35,248 nt of DNA, from positions 1-35,248 of the forward strand of contig PEAB01000018.1 in assembly GCA_002753395.1 (NCBI GenBank), given 5' to 3'. The stretch is from Nitrospirae bacterium MYbinv3. GTDB lineage: Bacteria > Nitrospirota > Thermodesulfovibrionia > Thermodesulfovibrionales > Magnetobacteriaceae. How positions within the stretch are numbered: position 1 is the first letter of the stretch; every line of letters starts with the position of its first letter. This document shows, one piece after another, positions 7,653-14,727 of this stretch. The position numbers and the translations under genes were made by a program. The notes beneath the pieces are model-generated. The model saw nothing but the letters and a program-made list of their open reading frames with translations. It searched no databases and was not told the origin of the DNA.

Positions 7653-8045
7653 CTATGGTTTCCTATCGGCATTTACGGAGGATTTCTTTAAGTCATTTTC
7701 TTCTTGAGAAACAGCTCCACCACCGCCTTTTGCCAACTTCTGTTTTGAACTGCCGCTTTCCTCATTCAACCTTGTTAGCTGCTCTATGAAGGTATCCTGT
7801 AAACCAAGACCACGCTGTGCCATTATCCTGGATAACTCTGTATCAAAAAGGCTTACGTACATCTCAGCTCCTAACCCTTTACCCATTATGGGACCGCTGG
7901 CAGACCTCATCGCCTTAACCATCTGCTCTGCAAATAGTGCCTCCATTTCCTTGGCTACCTCTTTTATAGCCTCTGGGTCTTTCTTGCCTTTTATGTTCTG
8001 TAAGGCTGTTAAAGGGTTTGCTGATAGTCCGTTAACCGTCTTCAT
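7653..8045 (-). CDS. flgJ: FlgJ N-terminal rod-capping domain, single-domain form
   Basis: A 130-residue protein corresponding to only the rod-binding domain of FlgJ: EAIKEVAKEMEALFAEQMVK (residues 25-44), GKGLGAEMYVSLFDTELSRI and AQRGLGL. The C-terminal muramidase domain of enterobacterial FlgJ is missing and replaced by about 45 low-complexity residues (GSSKQKLAKGGGGAVSQEEN). It caps or chaperones the growing rod; a separate lytic enzyme must open the peptidoglycan. It follows flgI by a short gap. Its 3' end contains the sigma-28 promoter for flgM. Confidence 0.9.
   Translation of the reverse strand: MKTVNGLSANPLTALQNIKGKKDPEAIKEVAKEMEALFAEQMVKAMRSASGPIMGKGLGAEMYVSLFDTELSRIMAQRGLGLQDTFIEQLTRLNEESGSSKQKLAKGGGGAVSQEENDLKKSSVNADRKP
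7663..7690 (-). promoter_or_regulatory. sigma-28 (FliA) promoter of flgM-flgN-flgK-flgL
   Basis: Read on the minus strand: TAAA (7690-7687), 16 bases, then GCCGATAG (7670-7663). This matches the known FliA/SigD pattern TAAA-N15/16-GCCGATA. The full minus-35 stretch is TAAAGAAA. It lies within the last codons of flgJ and would start transcription about 30 bases before the flgM ATG. Position and sequence agree with late flagellar genes controlled by FliA and FlgM. Confidence 0.72.
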
Positions 8046-8056
8046 AATAATATCCC

Positions 8057-9145
8057 CTACATTATCTCTAAGTCAGCCGACAGGGCGCCAGCCGCTTTTA
8101 TTGACTGCATGATAGCCATAAGATCCCTGGGTGAAACACCCAGCTTATTCAACCCCGTTATGATATCTCCAAGATTTGAGCCAGATATCTTTGTTAATGC
8201 CGCCTTTGTCTTTTCTGTTACCTGAACGCCGGGCTGCACTGATTGACCTCCGAGGGCCTGTAAGGCTACATCACTGGGTGTGGCCTCCTTTATCTCTATC
8301 GTCAAGTCTCCATGAGCTATAGCCACGGGCATCAATTTAACGTTTTCACCTATAACAACAGTCCCAGTGCGCTCGTTTATGATTATCTTTGCCGCCACGT
8401 CGATATCTACGTCAATGACCTCTATACTATTGACTAACCCGACTACGTCACCCTTGTATTGTGTAGGCACCGACACCCTTACCGATGATGGGTCAAGTGT
8501 CTTTGCGTATTCACCTTTTAGATGCTTATTGACTGCATTTTTAACGTTTGAGGCCGTTGTAAAATCGGTCTTGTTAAGGATTATAGTAAAATCCTCTGCA
8601 TTTGCAAGGTCATAACCAAATTCCTTCTCTATTGTCGCCCCTTCCGGGACGTTGCCAACCGTTGGGAAGTTCTTCTGTACCTTGGCTCCACCGCCTCCTG
8701 CCGCAAACCCACCTATTGATACTCCACCCTGTGCAAGGGCATAGACCTTACCATCCGGTCCCTTAAGAGGGGTTTGGAGCAATACACCACCTTGAAGAGA
8801 CTTGCAATCTCCTATTGCCGAGACAACAGCGTCTATCTTTCTACCAACCTTTGGAAATGGCGGCAGCTTTGCCGTTACTACTACGGCGGCAACGTTTTTC
8901 GATACTATGTCCTTTTGATCTATCGTTATGCCCATCTTGTATAACAAATTTGCTAGACTTAAGAGCATAGCTCCCTTCTTATCTCCTGTACCGGTTAGCC
9001 CTACGACTAGCCCGTATCCTACCAGCTGGTTATCCCTTACGCCCTTGATACTTGCCATGTCCTTCAAACGTTCAGCGTACAGGGGAAGCGGCAGAGACGT
9101 CAGCATAGCCATCATTATAGATATAACCATAATAAATTTAACCAT
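8057..9145 (-). CDS. flgI: FlgI flagellar P-ring protein
   Basis: A 362-residue periplasmic protein. The signal peptide is visible (MVKFIMVISIMMAMLTSLPL, then PLYA) and the mature start is ERLKDMASIKGVRDNQLVGY, typical of FlgI, followed by GLVVGLTGTGDKKG. The rest is conserved to the C-terminal SPRDLMAIMQSIKAAGAL. I chose the ATG at 9145; alternatives are an ATG at 9211 with AGGTGAG upstream, or the full frame to 9283, both adding a long N-region. FlgI forms the ring around the rod in the peptidoglycan. It lies between flgH and flgJ. Confidence 0.95.
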   Translation of the reverse strand: MVKFIMVISIMMAMLTSLPLPLYAERLKDMASIKGVRDNQLVGYGLVVGLTGTGDKKGAMLLSLANLLYKMGITIDQKDIVSKNVAAVVVTAKLPPFPKVGRKIDAVVSAIGDCKSLQGGVLLQTPLKGPDGKVYALAQGGVSIGGFAAGGGGAKVQKNFPTVGNVPEGATIEKEFGYDLANAEDFTIILNKTDFTTASNVKNAVNKHLKGEYAKTLDPSSVRVSVPTQYKGDVVGLVNSIEVIDVDIDVAAKIIINERTGTVVIGENVKLMPVAIAHGDLTIEIKEATPSDVALQALGGQSVQPGVQVTEKTKAALTKISGSNLGDIITGLNKLGVSPRDLMAIMQSIKAAGALSADLEIM

Positions 9146-9243
9146 ACCGTGCCGTCCTATCCTACCTGCTTTTTCAGCCTCTACTTTTTTCAAACCTTGA
9201 GTGCGTATCATATTCTCACCTGACTGCGATATCAGCATAACCA

Positions 9244-9951
9244 TTAAAATGGTCTTACCTGTCCAAAAAGCCTGCCAAGCCATCCGGGACTCTGGAGTTC
9301 TTGTAAGAAACCATCTCCTACCAGATACAACCGTACGTCTGCGATCTTTTGACTCTGCACGGAGTTTGAGGCATCCACATCATCTGGTCTTATGATGCCC
9401 TGGAGGGCAAGTATCTGTTTTTCGTAGTTAATGGTTATCTCTTTTCTAGAATCAATGACAAGATTGCCATTGGGCTGTACATCTATAACCCTGGCAGTGA
9501 TTGAGCCAAGGAAACTCCCTTCCTGTTTCACCTCACCCTTACCGCTGAACTTGTCCTTGTTGGTCGTAGAAAGCTGCGGTCTTGTTGCCACACCTTTATT
9601 AAGCCCTGCTGCGGCGCTAGTGACGTCGAAGAAGTTAGACAACGCAGCATTATAGTTGGATTCCTTATCGGCTGTGGTCTCTTCTTTAGTGTTTGCCTTA
9701 ATAGTTTCAACTATTTTAATCGTTACCAGATCATTTACCCTTCTGGCACGTCTGTCCTCGTAAAGGCTTGGCGAATCACTCCAGAGCGACCCCTTTGCAA
9801 CTGGATCACTTACAACCGCAGGGGCATAAACGTAAGGCTGCGGCGCTGATGGCAGCTTAGATGCAGGAGAAGCACAACCGCTTGTCAGGGCTATTATCAG
9901 ACCTGTTGACAACAAACATGTTGACGATATTATCTCTTTTGTCTTTTTCAT
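9244..9951 (-). CDS. flgH: FlgH flagellar L-ring lipoprotein
   Basis: A 235-residue outer-membrane lipoprotein. The start is the ATG at 9951, with GGAGAG upstream. The signal sequence leads to ALTSGCAS with Cys26 as the probable lipidation site; T at minus 3 is less usual than L. The mature protein shows SLWSDSPSLYEDRRARRVND, LVTIKIVETIKANT, GSITARVIDVQPNGNLVIDS and, near the end, IADVRLYLVGDG, all FlgH hallmarks. It forms the L ring in the outer membrane, proof of a double-membrane cell. It starts one base after the flgA stop. Confidence 0.95.
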   Translation of the reverse strand: MKKTKEIISSTCLLSTGLIIALTSGCASPASKLPSAPQPYVYAPAVVSDPVAKGSLWSDSPSLYEDRRARRVNDLVTIKIVETIKANTKEETTADKESNYNAALSNFFDVTSAAAGLNKGVATRPQLSTTNKDKFSGKGEVKQEGSFLGSITARVIDVQPNGNLVIDSRKEITINYEKQILALQGIIRPDDVDASNSVQSQKIADVRLYLVGDGFLQELQSPGWLGRLFGQVRPF

Positions 9952-9952
9952 T

Positions 9953-10594
9953 TTATCTCTCCACTCTAACCGTATGACTATCAATAACCGTGCCAACGAC
10001 AATCTTTTTTGACGAAGGGTTTTCAACCTTTATTGCCTCGCCTACGTTTCCGTGGTCTCTGGCTATGCCTTTTGCCGTTATCCGCACGTTGCCGCTTTCA
10101 TAAAACAGCGTCACTTCCTGTCCTTTCTTTATAGTATAGACGGTCTCTATGGCGTTCTCTGTAATGGTACGATTTACCGGTATTGAACGGTTCACTGTCC
10201 GTCCTATACAGTTGCTTTCTTCAGTTATTGCGCCAATTGGAATCGTCTTAACGTTTACCTGCATCCTGTAGACGTCTCCTTCACCTATGATCTCACCCTT
10301 TTTTAAAGGCCGCCTGGCACTTACTACCCAATCGAATGCCTCAACGTTGACGGCATAGTCAATTGTCTGACCCGATGGGAATTTCAACTGAAAAGTTGCT
10401 CTTCCAGGCAGCTTGCCGCTTACCAAAACTATCCTGTCAGGTTGGATTGCAGCAACTCCTGTTCCTTCGGCCTTAAATTCGCTCAACGGCTGAACTTCTA
10501 CCTCTGACCAGGGATAGTTCTCCTTGATATAGTCCCTGACAACACCCTGAGGAGTCCAAGCAGTCAACAGCGTCGTTAGAACAAAGGCTATCAT
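9953..10594 (-). CDS. flgA: FlgA P-ring assembly chaperone
   Basis: A 213-residue exported protein with a short hydrophobic N-terminus (MIAFVLTTLLTAWT). The C-terminal SAF domain contains RRPLKKGEIIGEGDVYRMQV, AITEESNCIGRTVNRSI and KKGQEVTLFYESGNVRITAK, then ARDHGNVGEAIKVENPSSKK, all typical of FlgA. It assists FlgI to form the P ring in the periplasm. The gene lies between flgG and flgH. GGAAGGGAT precedes the ATG. Confidence 0.93.
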   Translation of the reverse strand: MIAFVLTTLLTAWTPQGVVRDYIKENYPWSEVEVQPLSEFKAEGTGVAAIQPDRIVLVSGKLPGRATFQLKFPSGQTIDYAVNVEAFDWVVSARRPLKKGEIIGEGDVYRMQVNVKTIPIGAITEESNCIGRTVNRSIPVNRTITENAIETVYTIKKGQEVTLFYESGNVRITAKGIARDHGNVGEAIKVENPSSKKIVVGTVIDSHTVRVER

Positions 10595-10629
10595 TAAAGT
10601 ATCCCTTCCTTTTGACCCTGCATACTCAT

Positions 10630-11418
10630 TTACCGCTTCATGCTGTTAGCCAACTGAAGCATCTCATCAGAGGTCTGCACGGCCTTGGAGTTGATTTCGT
10701 ATGCCCGCTGGCTGACGATCATATTAACCATCTCATCTACAACGCTCACGTTACTGGTTTCTAAGAATCCCTGTGCTAGACTGCCGAAACCTTGTAGTCC
10801 AGGGGTTGAGACAGTAGGTGTGCCAGATGCCTCACTCTCTTGATAGAGGTTCTTACCGATAGCTTTAAGACCAGCCGGATTCACAAACCTTGCCAACTCT
10901 ATCTGTCCAAGCTGTGTGAGGGTTGTCTGATTGTTCTGTTGGGCCGTAACCAATCCATCCGAACCAATAGTTATAGCTGTTGTGTCCTGTGGTACGGTGA
11001 GTTCTGGCTCTAAGGGATAGCCGTCGTCATTCACGATCTTCCCATCGCTATCGAGCTTAAACGCCCCTGCGCGTGAATAGGCTATTGTGCCGTCAGGCAT
11101 GGTAATCTGAAAAAAGCCATCCCCTTCTATAGCCACATCTAATTCATTGTTTGTGTTTATAAAATCGCCCTGTTTAAATATCTTCCCAACTGATACTGGC
11201 CGTACGCCAAGACCAATTTGCTCACCGGTTGGAGACTTAAGCCCCTCTGCAGTTGGACCTCCAGGGGATTTCATCGCCTGATACATGAGGTCTTGAAACT
11301 CTGCCCTCCCCTGCTTATAACCATATGTTGAGACATTGGCCAGATTGTTCGAGACCACGTCTATGCTCAATTTTTGAGCGTTCATCCCGGTTGCTGCTAT
11401 AAATAGCGACCTTAACAT
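10630..11418 (-). CDS. flgG: FlgG distal rod protein
   Basis: A 262-residue axial protein, the usual FlgG length. The N-terminus MLRSLFIAATGMNAQKLSID then VVSNNLANVSTYGYKQGRAE is diagnostic, as are GDFINTNNELDVAIEGDGFF, AYSRAGAF and the C-terminal LETSNVSVVDEMVNMIVSQR then AYEINSKAVQTSDEML. It builds the distal rod through the rings. AAGGAGGT lies eight bases before the ATG. It follows flgF in the same transcription unit. Confidence 0.97.
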   Translation of the reverse strand: MLRSLFIAATGMNAQKLSIDVVSNNLANVSTYGYKQGRAEFQDLMYQAMKSPGGPTAEGLKSPTGEQIGLGVRPVSVGKIFKQGDFINTNNELDVAIEGDGFFQITMPDGTIAYSRAGAFKLDSDGKIVNDDGYPLEPELTVPQDTTAITIGSDGLVTAQQNNQTTLTQLGQIELARFVNPAGLKAIGKNLYQESEASGTPTVSTPGLQGFGSLAQGFLETSNVSVVDEMVNMIVSQRAYEINSKAVQTSDEMLQLANSMKR

Positions 11419-11490
11419 CTATCTATACCTCCTTAACGTTAAAATTCCATCAAAATTTGGTCTTTTCTCTTAATCAACAAAGGTTAAGCG

Positions 11491-12240
11491 TTAGACCCTT
11501 GCCATTTCGTTTGCAATCTTTCCAGAGGCCTCGTCAAAGACCTGTATGATCTTTTGATTTGACTCATACTCCCTGTGCAAATTGATCATGTTCACCATTT
11601 CCTGTATAACATTGACATTTGACGACTCTAAGTACCCTTGTTTCAGGCTCGACGCCGATTCAATGACCGGTTCTGTCGTTACATAGTTGCTTTCGCCTTC
11701 CTTTCGCAGTTTCGTCTTATCTGCGAACTCCACTACCCTGAGCCTGTCTATCACTATGCCATTAACTGCAACATCGCCTGATGAGCTTATCTCTAACTTG
11801 CCCTCAGGTACCTGTATGGGACCTCCGCTGCCAAGGACCTTTACACCCTTCGCGTTAGTGATAAAGCCTTCTGAGTTTAAGGTGAAGTTACCAGCCCTAG
11901 TATACTTGTCTCCTTCGAGGGCAAAATAGCCAGAGCCATCTATTGCAACATCCAATGGATTATTGGTGTTGATCATCCCACCGCCGCTGTGGTCGGTATA
12001 TACATCAGATACGTAAGTCATAATCCTGCCATCACTTGACTTACCCGCTGTACCGAGAGCTGCTCCTTCTTGATCCTCAGCGCCCCTTTCACTAAACTCA
12101 GTCATCAAATAATCTCTAAAGGTAACGCCATCTTCTTTATACCCATATGTGGCTGCGTTTGCAAGGTTGTTGGATACCGTCTCCATCTGCCGCTGCTTCA
12201 TCATTGAACCGGATGCAGCTATATAAATACCCTTATACAT
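11491..12240 (-). CDS. flgF: FlgF proximal rod protein
   Basis: A 249-residue axial protein of the FlgF/FlgG family: MYKGIYIAASGSMMKQRQME, VSNNLANAATYGYKEDG, NTNNPLDVAIDGSGYFALEG, YTRAGNF, and the C-terminal SNVNVIQEMVNMINLHREYE. It starts MYKG with SG in the first helix and is shorter than FlgG, which favours FlgF. It forms part of the proximal rod. AAAGGAG precedes the ATG. It is the second gene of the sigma-54-type unit. Confidence 0.93.
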   Translation of the reverse strand: MYKGIYIAASGSMMKQRQMETVSNNLANAATYGYKEDGVTFRDYLMTEFSERGAEDQEGAALGTAGKSSDGRIMTYVSDVYTDHSGGGMINTNNPLDVAIDGSGYFALEGDKYTRAGNFTLNSEGFITNAKGVKVLGSGGPIQVPEGKLEISSSGDVAVNGIVIDRLRVVEFADKTKLRKEGESNYVTTEPVIESASSLKQGYLESSNVNVIQEMVNMINLHREYESNQKIIQVFDEASGKIANEMARV

Positions 12241-12306
12241 TTACAACTCCTTTCCTAATCTTATCTATCTCCTGATGTTATGGAGTCCTTTGAACGGATA
12301 AACAAG

Positions 12307-12648
12307 TTACTTATTAAGGTTAAGGATTAACTCAACCTCACCTCTTTGCATACCTAAAACGTCTGCAACCTCGTCTACTGTAAGGCCCCTCTGTGTTAGT
12401 GCCATAACCTCGTGTTGTCTGTTTACTGCCCCTGTTGGATGATTGATAGAATCGGCCATGTGTAACAATCTCTCAAAGGTAGCTAATTTGGCATCTACTG
12501 AGGCCTCTATTGCCTCAAGTATCTCTATTTGCTTTTCGAGCTTCTTGAAGATGGCATTAGCGGTATGCTCAAGTATGGCAACATCGTCTTTTGTTTCCTC
12601 TTTCTCTATTGCCTTACCCTTGCTTTTTGAATCAAAGAGCTTTTTCAT
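12307..12648 (-). CDS. small coiled-coil/HTH protein of flagellar operons (DUF6115/DUF2802-like)
   Basis: A 113-residue protein. The start is set at the ATG of MKKLFDSKSKG because GGAGAG lies five bases upstream; a longer frame starts at 12696 with a weaker site. Residues 20-70 form a charged helix (LEKQIEILEAIEASVDAKLA), and the C-terminus (TQRGLTVDEVADVLGMQRGE, VELILNL) is a sigma-region-4-like helix-turn-helix. Similar short proteins occur in flagellar gene clusters of several phyla, function unknown to me. Being the first gene behind the sigma-54 site, it could regulate or help assemble the rod unit; this is inference. Confidence 0.65.
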   Translation of the reverse strand: MKKLFDSKSKGKAIEKEETKDDVAILEHTANAIFKKLEKQIEILEAIEASVDAKLATFERLLHMADSINHPTGAVNRQHEVMALTQRGLTVDEVADVLGMQRGEVELILNLNK

Positions 12649-12741
12649 AGTTCTCTCTCCAACCGGTTCGCTTTTCTTACTAAATAGACCTATCATCTCA
12701 GAATGCCTTTTTGAATATCCAGTTTATTATTTATTTTGCTT

Positions 12742-12760
12742 AAGTATCTTAAAAAGATAC
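12742..12760. repeat. palindrome in leader of the flgF unit
   Basis: AAGTATCTTAAAAAGATAC contains the inverted repeat GTATCTT-aaa-AAGATAC (12744-12760). The nine bases AAGTATCTT recur at 12790-12798, within the sigma-54 site. This could be an operator or a weak RNA hairpin between promoter and start codon. Confidence 0.4.
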
Positions 12761-12785
12761 CAAACACTTACAATTCATATGTTAC

Positions 12786-12802
12786 ATGCAAGTATCTTGC
12801 CA
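12786..12802 (-). promoter_or_regulatory. sigma-54 promoter of the flgF-flgJ unit
   Basis: The minus strand reads TGGCAAGATACTTGCAT. The sigma-54 consensus is TGGCACG-N4-TTGCW: here only the C after TGGCA differs, and the GG and GC dinucleotides are exactly ten bases apart. A start about 12 bases further would give a leader of about 80-130 bases before the small HTH gene. Sigma-54 with a FlrC/FleQ-like activator commonly drives rod and ring genes; no such activator is in the window. Confidence 0.65.
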
Positions 12803-13079
12803 TTCAAAAAGGCTAAATCATAAGACGGAGCTCTATCTACGTTTAAGTTCATAGTCTTGAGGTGGGTCTATAGATGTAGCAGCCTGTAAACAGGCTATTA
12901 ATAGGATTCTACTGTATTGTTTGAAAGAAGGCCATCTGCGCTAAACCAGCAGATGACATACTCCTTCTATAAATGCAGCCGTTTGGAAGGTCAAAACGAT
13001 AAATTCACCGATGTCAACTATTTGACAATTGGTAAGAAATTAGACACTTTTAAAGACAATCGTGAGGAATGCTTTGTCA

Positions 13080-13544
13080 TTAAAACACTGTGAGATCTCC
13101 AGCGCCCTCGATGAGTTTATCTATATCGAGGAGTATAATCAGGCGATCGGCCAGCTTTGCAATGCCGCTTATAAATTCAGTGGATATATCCGTTGCCATA
13201 GGTGGAGTTGGCTCTACTATATTTGATGGAACCCTTAGAACCTCGGAGACGGAATCTACGACCATACCCATTGTAATGCCTTTGATATCTACAATCATTA
13301 TCCTTGAGTCTTCATCGTTTTCCTTTTCCATAATACCGAATTTCTTTCTAAGGTTTACTACTGGGATTACCTTACCGCGCAGGTTTATCACACCTTCGAC
13401 ATAGGGCGGCGAGTTAGGCACCATGGTGATAACTGTCATCCTGTTAATCTCCTGTACCTTAAGTATATCCACAGCATATTCCTCGCTGCCTAATGTAAAT
13501 GTAACTAATTGTAAGACGTCATCTGTAACAGTAAAAGTATCCAT
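13080..13544 (-). CDS. cheW: CheW chemotaxis coupling protein
   Basis: A 154-residue single-domain CheW: LQLVTFTLGSEEYAVDILKV then QEINRM, VEGVINLRGKVIPVVNLRKK, MGMVVDSVSEVLRVP and ISGIAKLADRLIILLDIDKL. CheW links chemoreceptors to CheA at the membrane. AAGGGAG precedes the ATG. It is the last gene of the chemotaxis run, after cheB, and one of two CheW-domain genes here; the other is fused to CheZ at 16774-18207. No receptor gene lies in the window. Confidence 0.96.
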   Translation of the reverse strand: MDTFTVTDDVLQLVTFTLGSEEYAVDILKVQEINRMTVITMVPNSPPYVEGVINLRGKVIPVVNLRKKFGIMEKENDEDSRIMIVDIKGITMGMVVDSVSEVLRVPSNIVEPTPPMATDISTEFISGIAKLADRLIILLDIDKLIEGAGDLTVF

Positions 13545-13655
13545 AATTTCTCCCTTATTACGTTTACGCTAGTTTATTAAATTAATCCCTTGTGTTTGAA
13601 CTATGATTTAGCAGATTAGATAACCATAATCTACAGTCCTTTCAGATATAACGCA

Positions 13656-14714
13656 TTATATAGAGTTAACAATCTCTCCTGCCACCTCGCTTAGAGATAC
13701 AATCTTGTCTGCAATACCGGCGTCTACCACGGCCTTCGGCATTCCATAGACAACGCAGCTTTCCTCATCCTGAGCGATTGTCCTCCCACCACCTTCTTTA
13801 ATCGCCTTCATACCCTTGAGTCCATCATTGCCCATACCGGTAAGGATAACCCCCAGACAACTGCCCGGATACAACTGGGCAATTGATAACATCATAACGT
13901 CCACGGATGGTTTATATATATACTCGTTGTTTTGTGAAATGCTTATGTACTTTTCTATTCCCTTTTTTACAATGCTCATATGGCCTAGCCCAGGGGCAAT
14001 ATAGACAACACCGCTTTGGAGTTTCTCACCGTCCTTGGCCTCTTTAACCTGAAGATGACTGAGTTGGTTTAACCGCTCGGCAAATGGACCGGTGAAGTTT
14101 TGTGGCATGTGTTGAGAGATCACGACAGGGACGGTTATGTTTTTTGGTAATATTGGCACTATCGACTGTAAGGCCTTGGGGCCTCCTGTTGAGGTACCTA
14201 TGGCTATTATGTTCATGCGTTTTGAGGAGTTAAATTGTACGTCCCTTGGCATAGTTATGATAGGTGTCGACGTCCTGGTCTTCTTTTTTGGCGCTTTAAA
14301 TCCTTTTATACCAATCTGTTTTATTTTCTCTATGAGCATAAGTTTGATGTTTACTATATTAACGGACAACTCCGAGAGATTTTTAGGAATAAAGTCTACG
14401 GCCCCCATATCCAGAGCATCGAGGGTGACCTTGGCCCCTTCAGTGGTTAACGAACTGACCATTATGACTGGCAAGGGGAATTTTTCCATTAATATCTTTA
14501 GAGTCTCAAGACCGTTCATTTTAGGCATCTCAACATCCAACGTCATAATGTCTGGCTTTAGAGCCTGAACCTTCTCTATCGCCTCCACTCCGTCGCGGGC
14601 AACTCCCACAACCTGTATCTCAAGATCGGACGCTATCATACTCTTAAGAGCGTTTCTCATAAACGCTGAGTCATCCACAATCAAAACCTTAATATACCTG
14701 CTCTTACTCTCCAT
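13656..14714 (-). CDS. cheB: CheB receptor methylesterase
   Basis: A 352-residue two-domain protein. The receiver domain (residues 8-125) has the acidic pair in VDDSAFMR and phospho-acceptor Asp60 in MTLDVEMPKMNG. The methylesterase domain (about 165-350) has Ser175 in GTSTGGPKAL, His202 in SQHMPQNFTGPFAERL and Asp297 in GMGNDG as catalytic triad. It removes methyl groups added by CheR to receptors, giving adaptation. It follows cheA by 13 bases without a clear ribosome binding site, so coupling is likely. Confidence 0.97.
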   Translation of the reverse strand: MESKSRYIKVLIVDDSAFMRNALKSMIASDLEIQVVGVARDGVEAIEKVQALKPDIMTLDVEMPKMNGLETLKILMEKFPLPVIMVSSLTTEGAKVTLDALDMGAVDFIPKNLSELSVNIVNIKLMLIEKIKQIGIKGFKAPKKKTRTSTPIITMPRDVQFNSSKRMNIIAIGTSTGGPKALQSIVPILPKNITVPVVISQHMPQNFTGPFAERLNQLSHLQVKEAKDGEKLQSGVVYIAPGLGHMSIVKKGIEKYISISQNNEYIYKPSVDVMMLSIAQLYPGSCLGVILTGMGNDGLKGMKAIKEGGGRTIAQDEESCVVYGMPKAVVDAGIADKIVSLSEVAGEIVNSI

Positions 14715-14727
14715 ATAATAATAACCG

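Larger units (their letters stand above)
12697..13079. other. gap between cheW and the flgF unit
   Basis: About 380 bases without a convincing gene. It holds the sigma-54 site and palindrome described separately, an inverted pair GCCTTTTTGAAT (12705-12716) and ATTCAAAAAGGC (12802-12813), AGCCTGT-aa-ACAGGCT at 12881-12896, and a seven-pair hairpin CATCTGC-N9-GCAGATG at 12933-12955. The last lies downstream of cheW on the minus strand and could slow or end its transcript, but no clear T run follows. Confidence 0.5.

Noticed and set aside
12933-12955. hairpin downstream of cheW as a rho-independent terminator
   Set aside because: The stem is good, but the minus-strand sequence after it is CTTCTTTC rather than a T run, so I describe it only as a hairpin.
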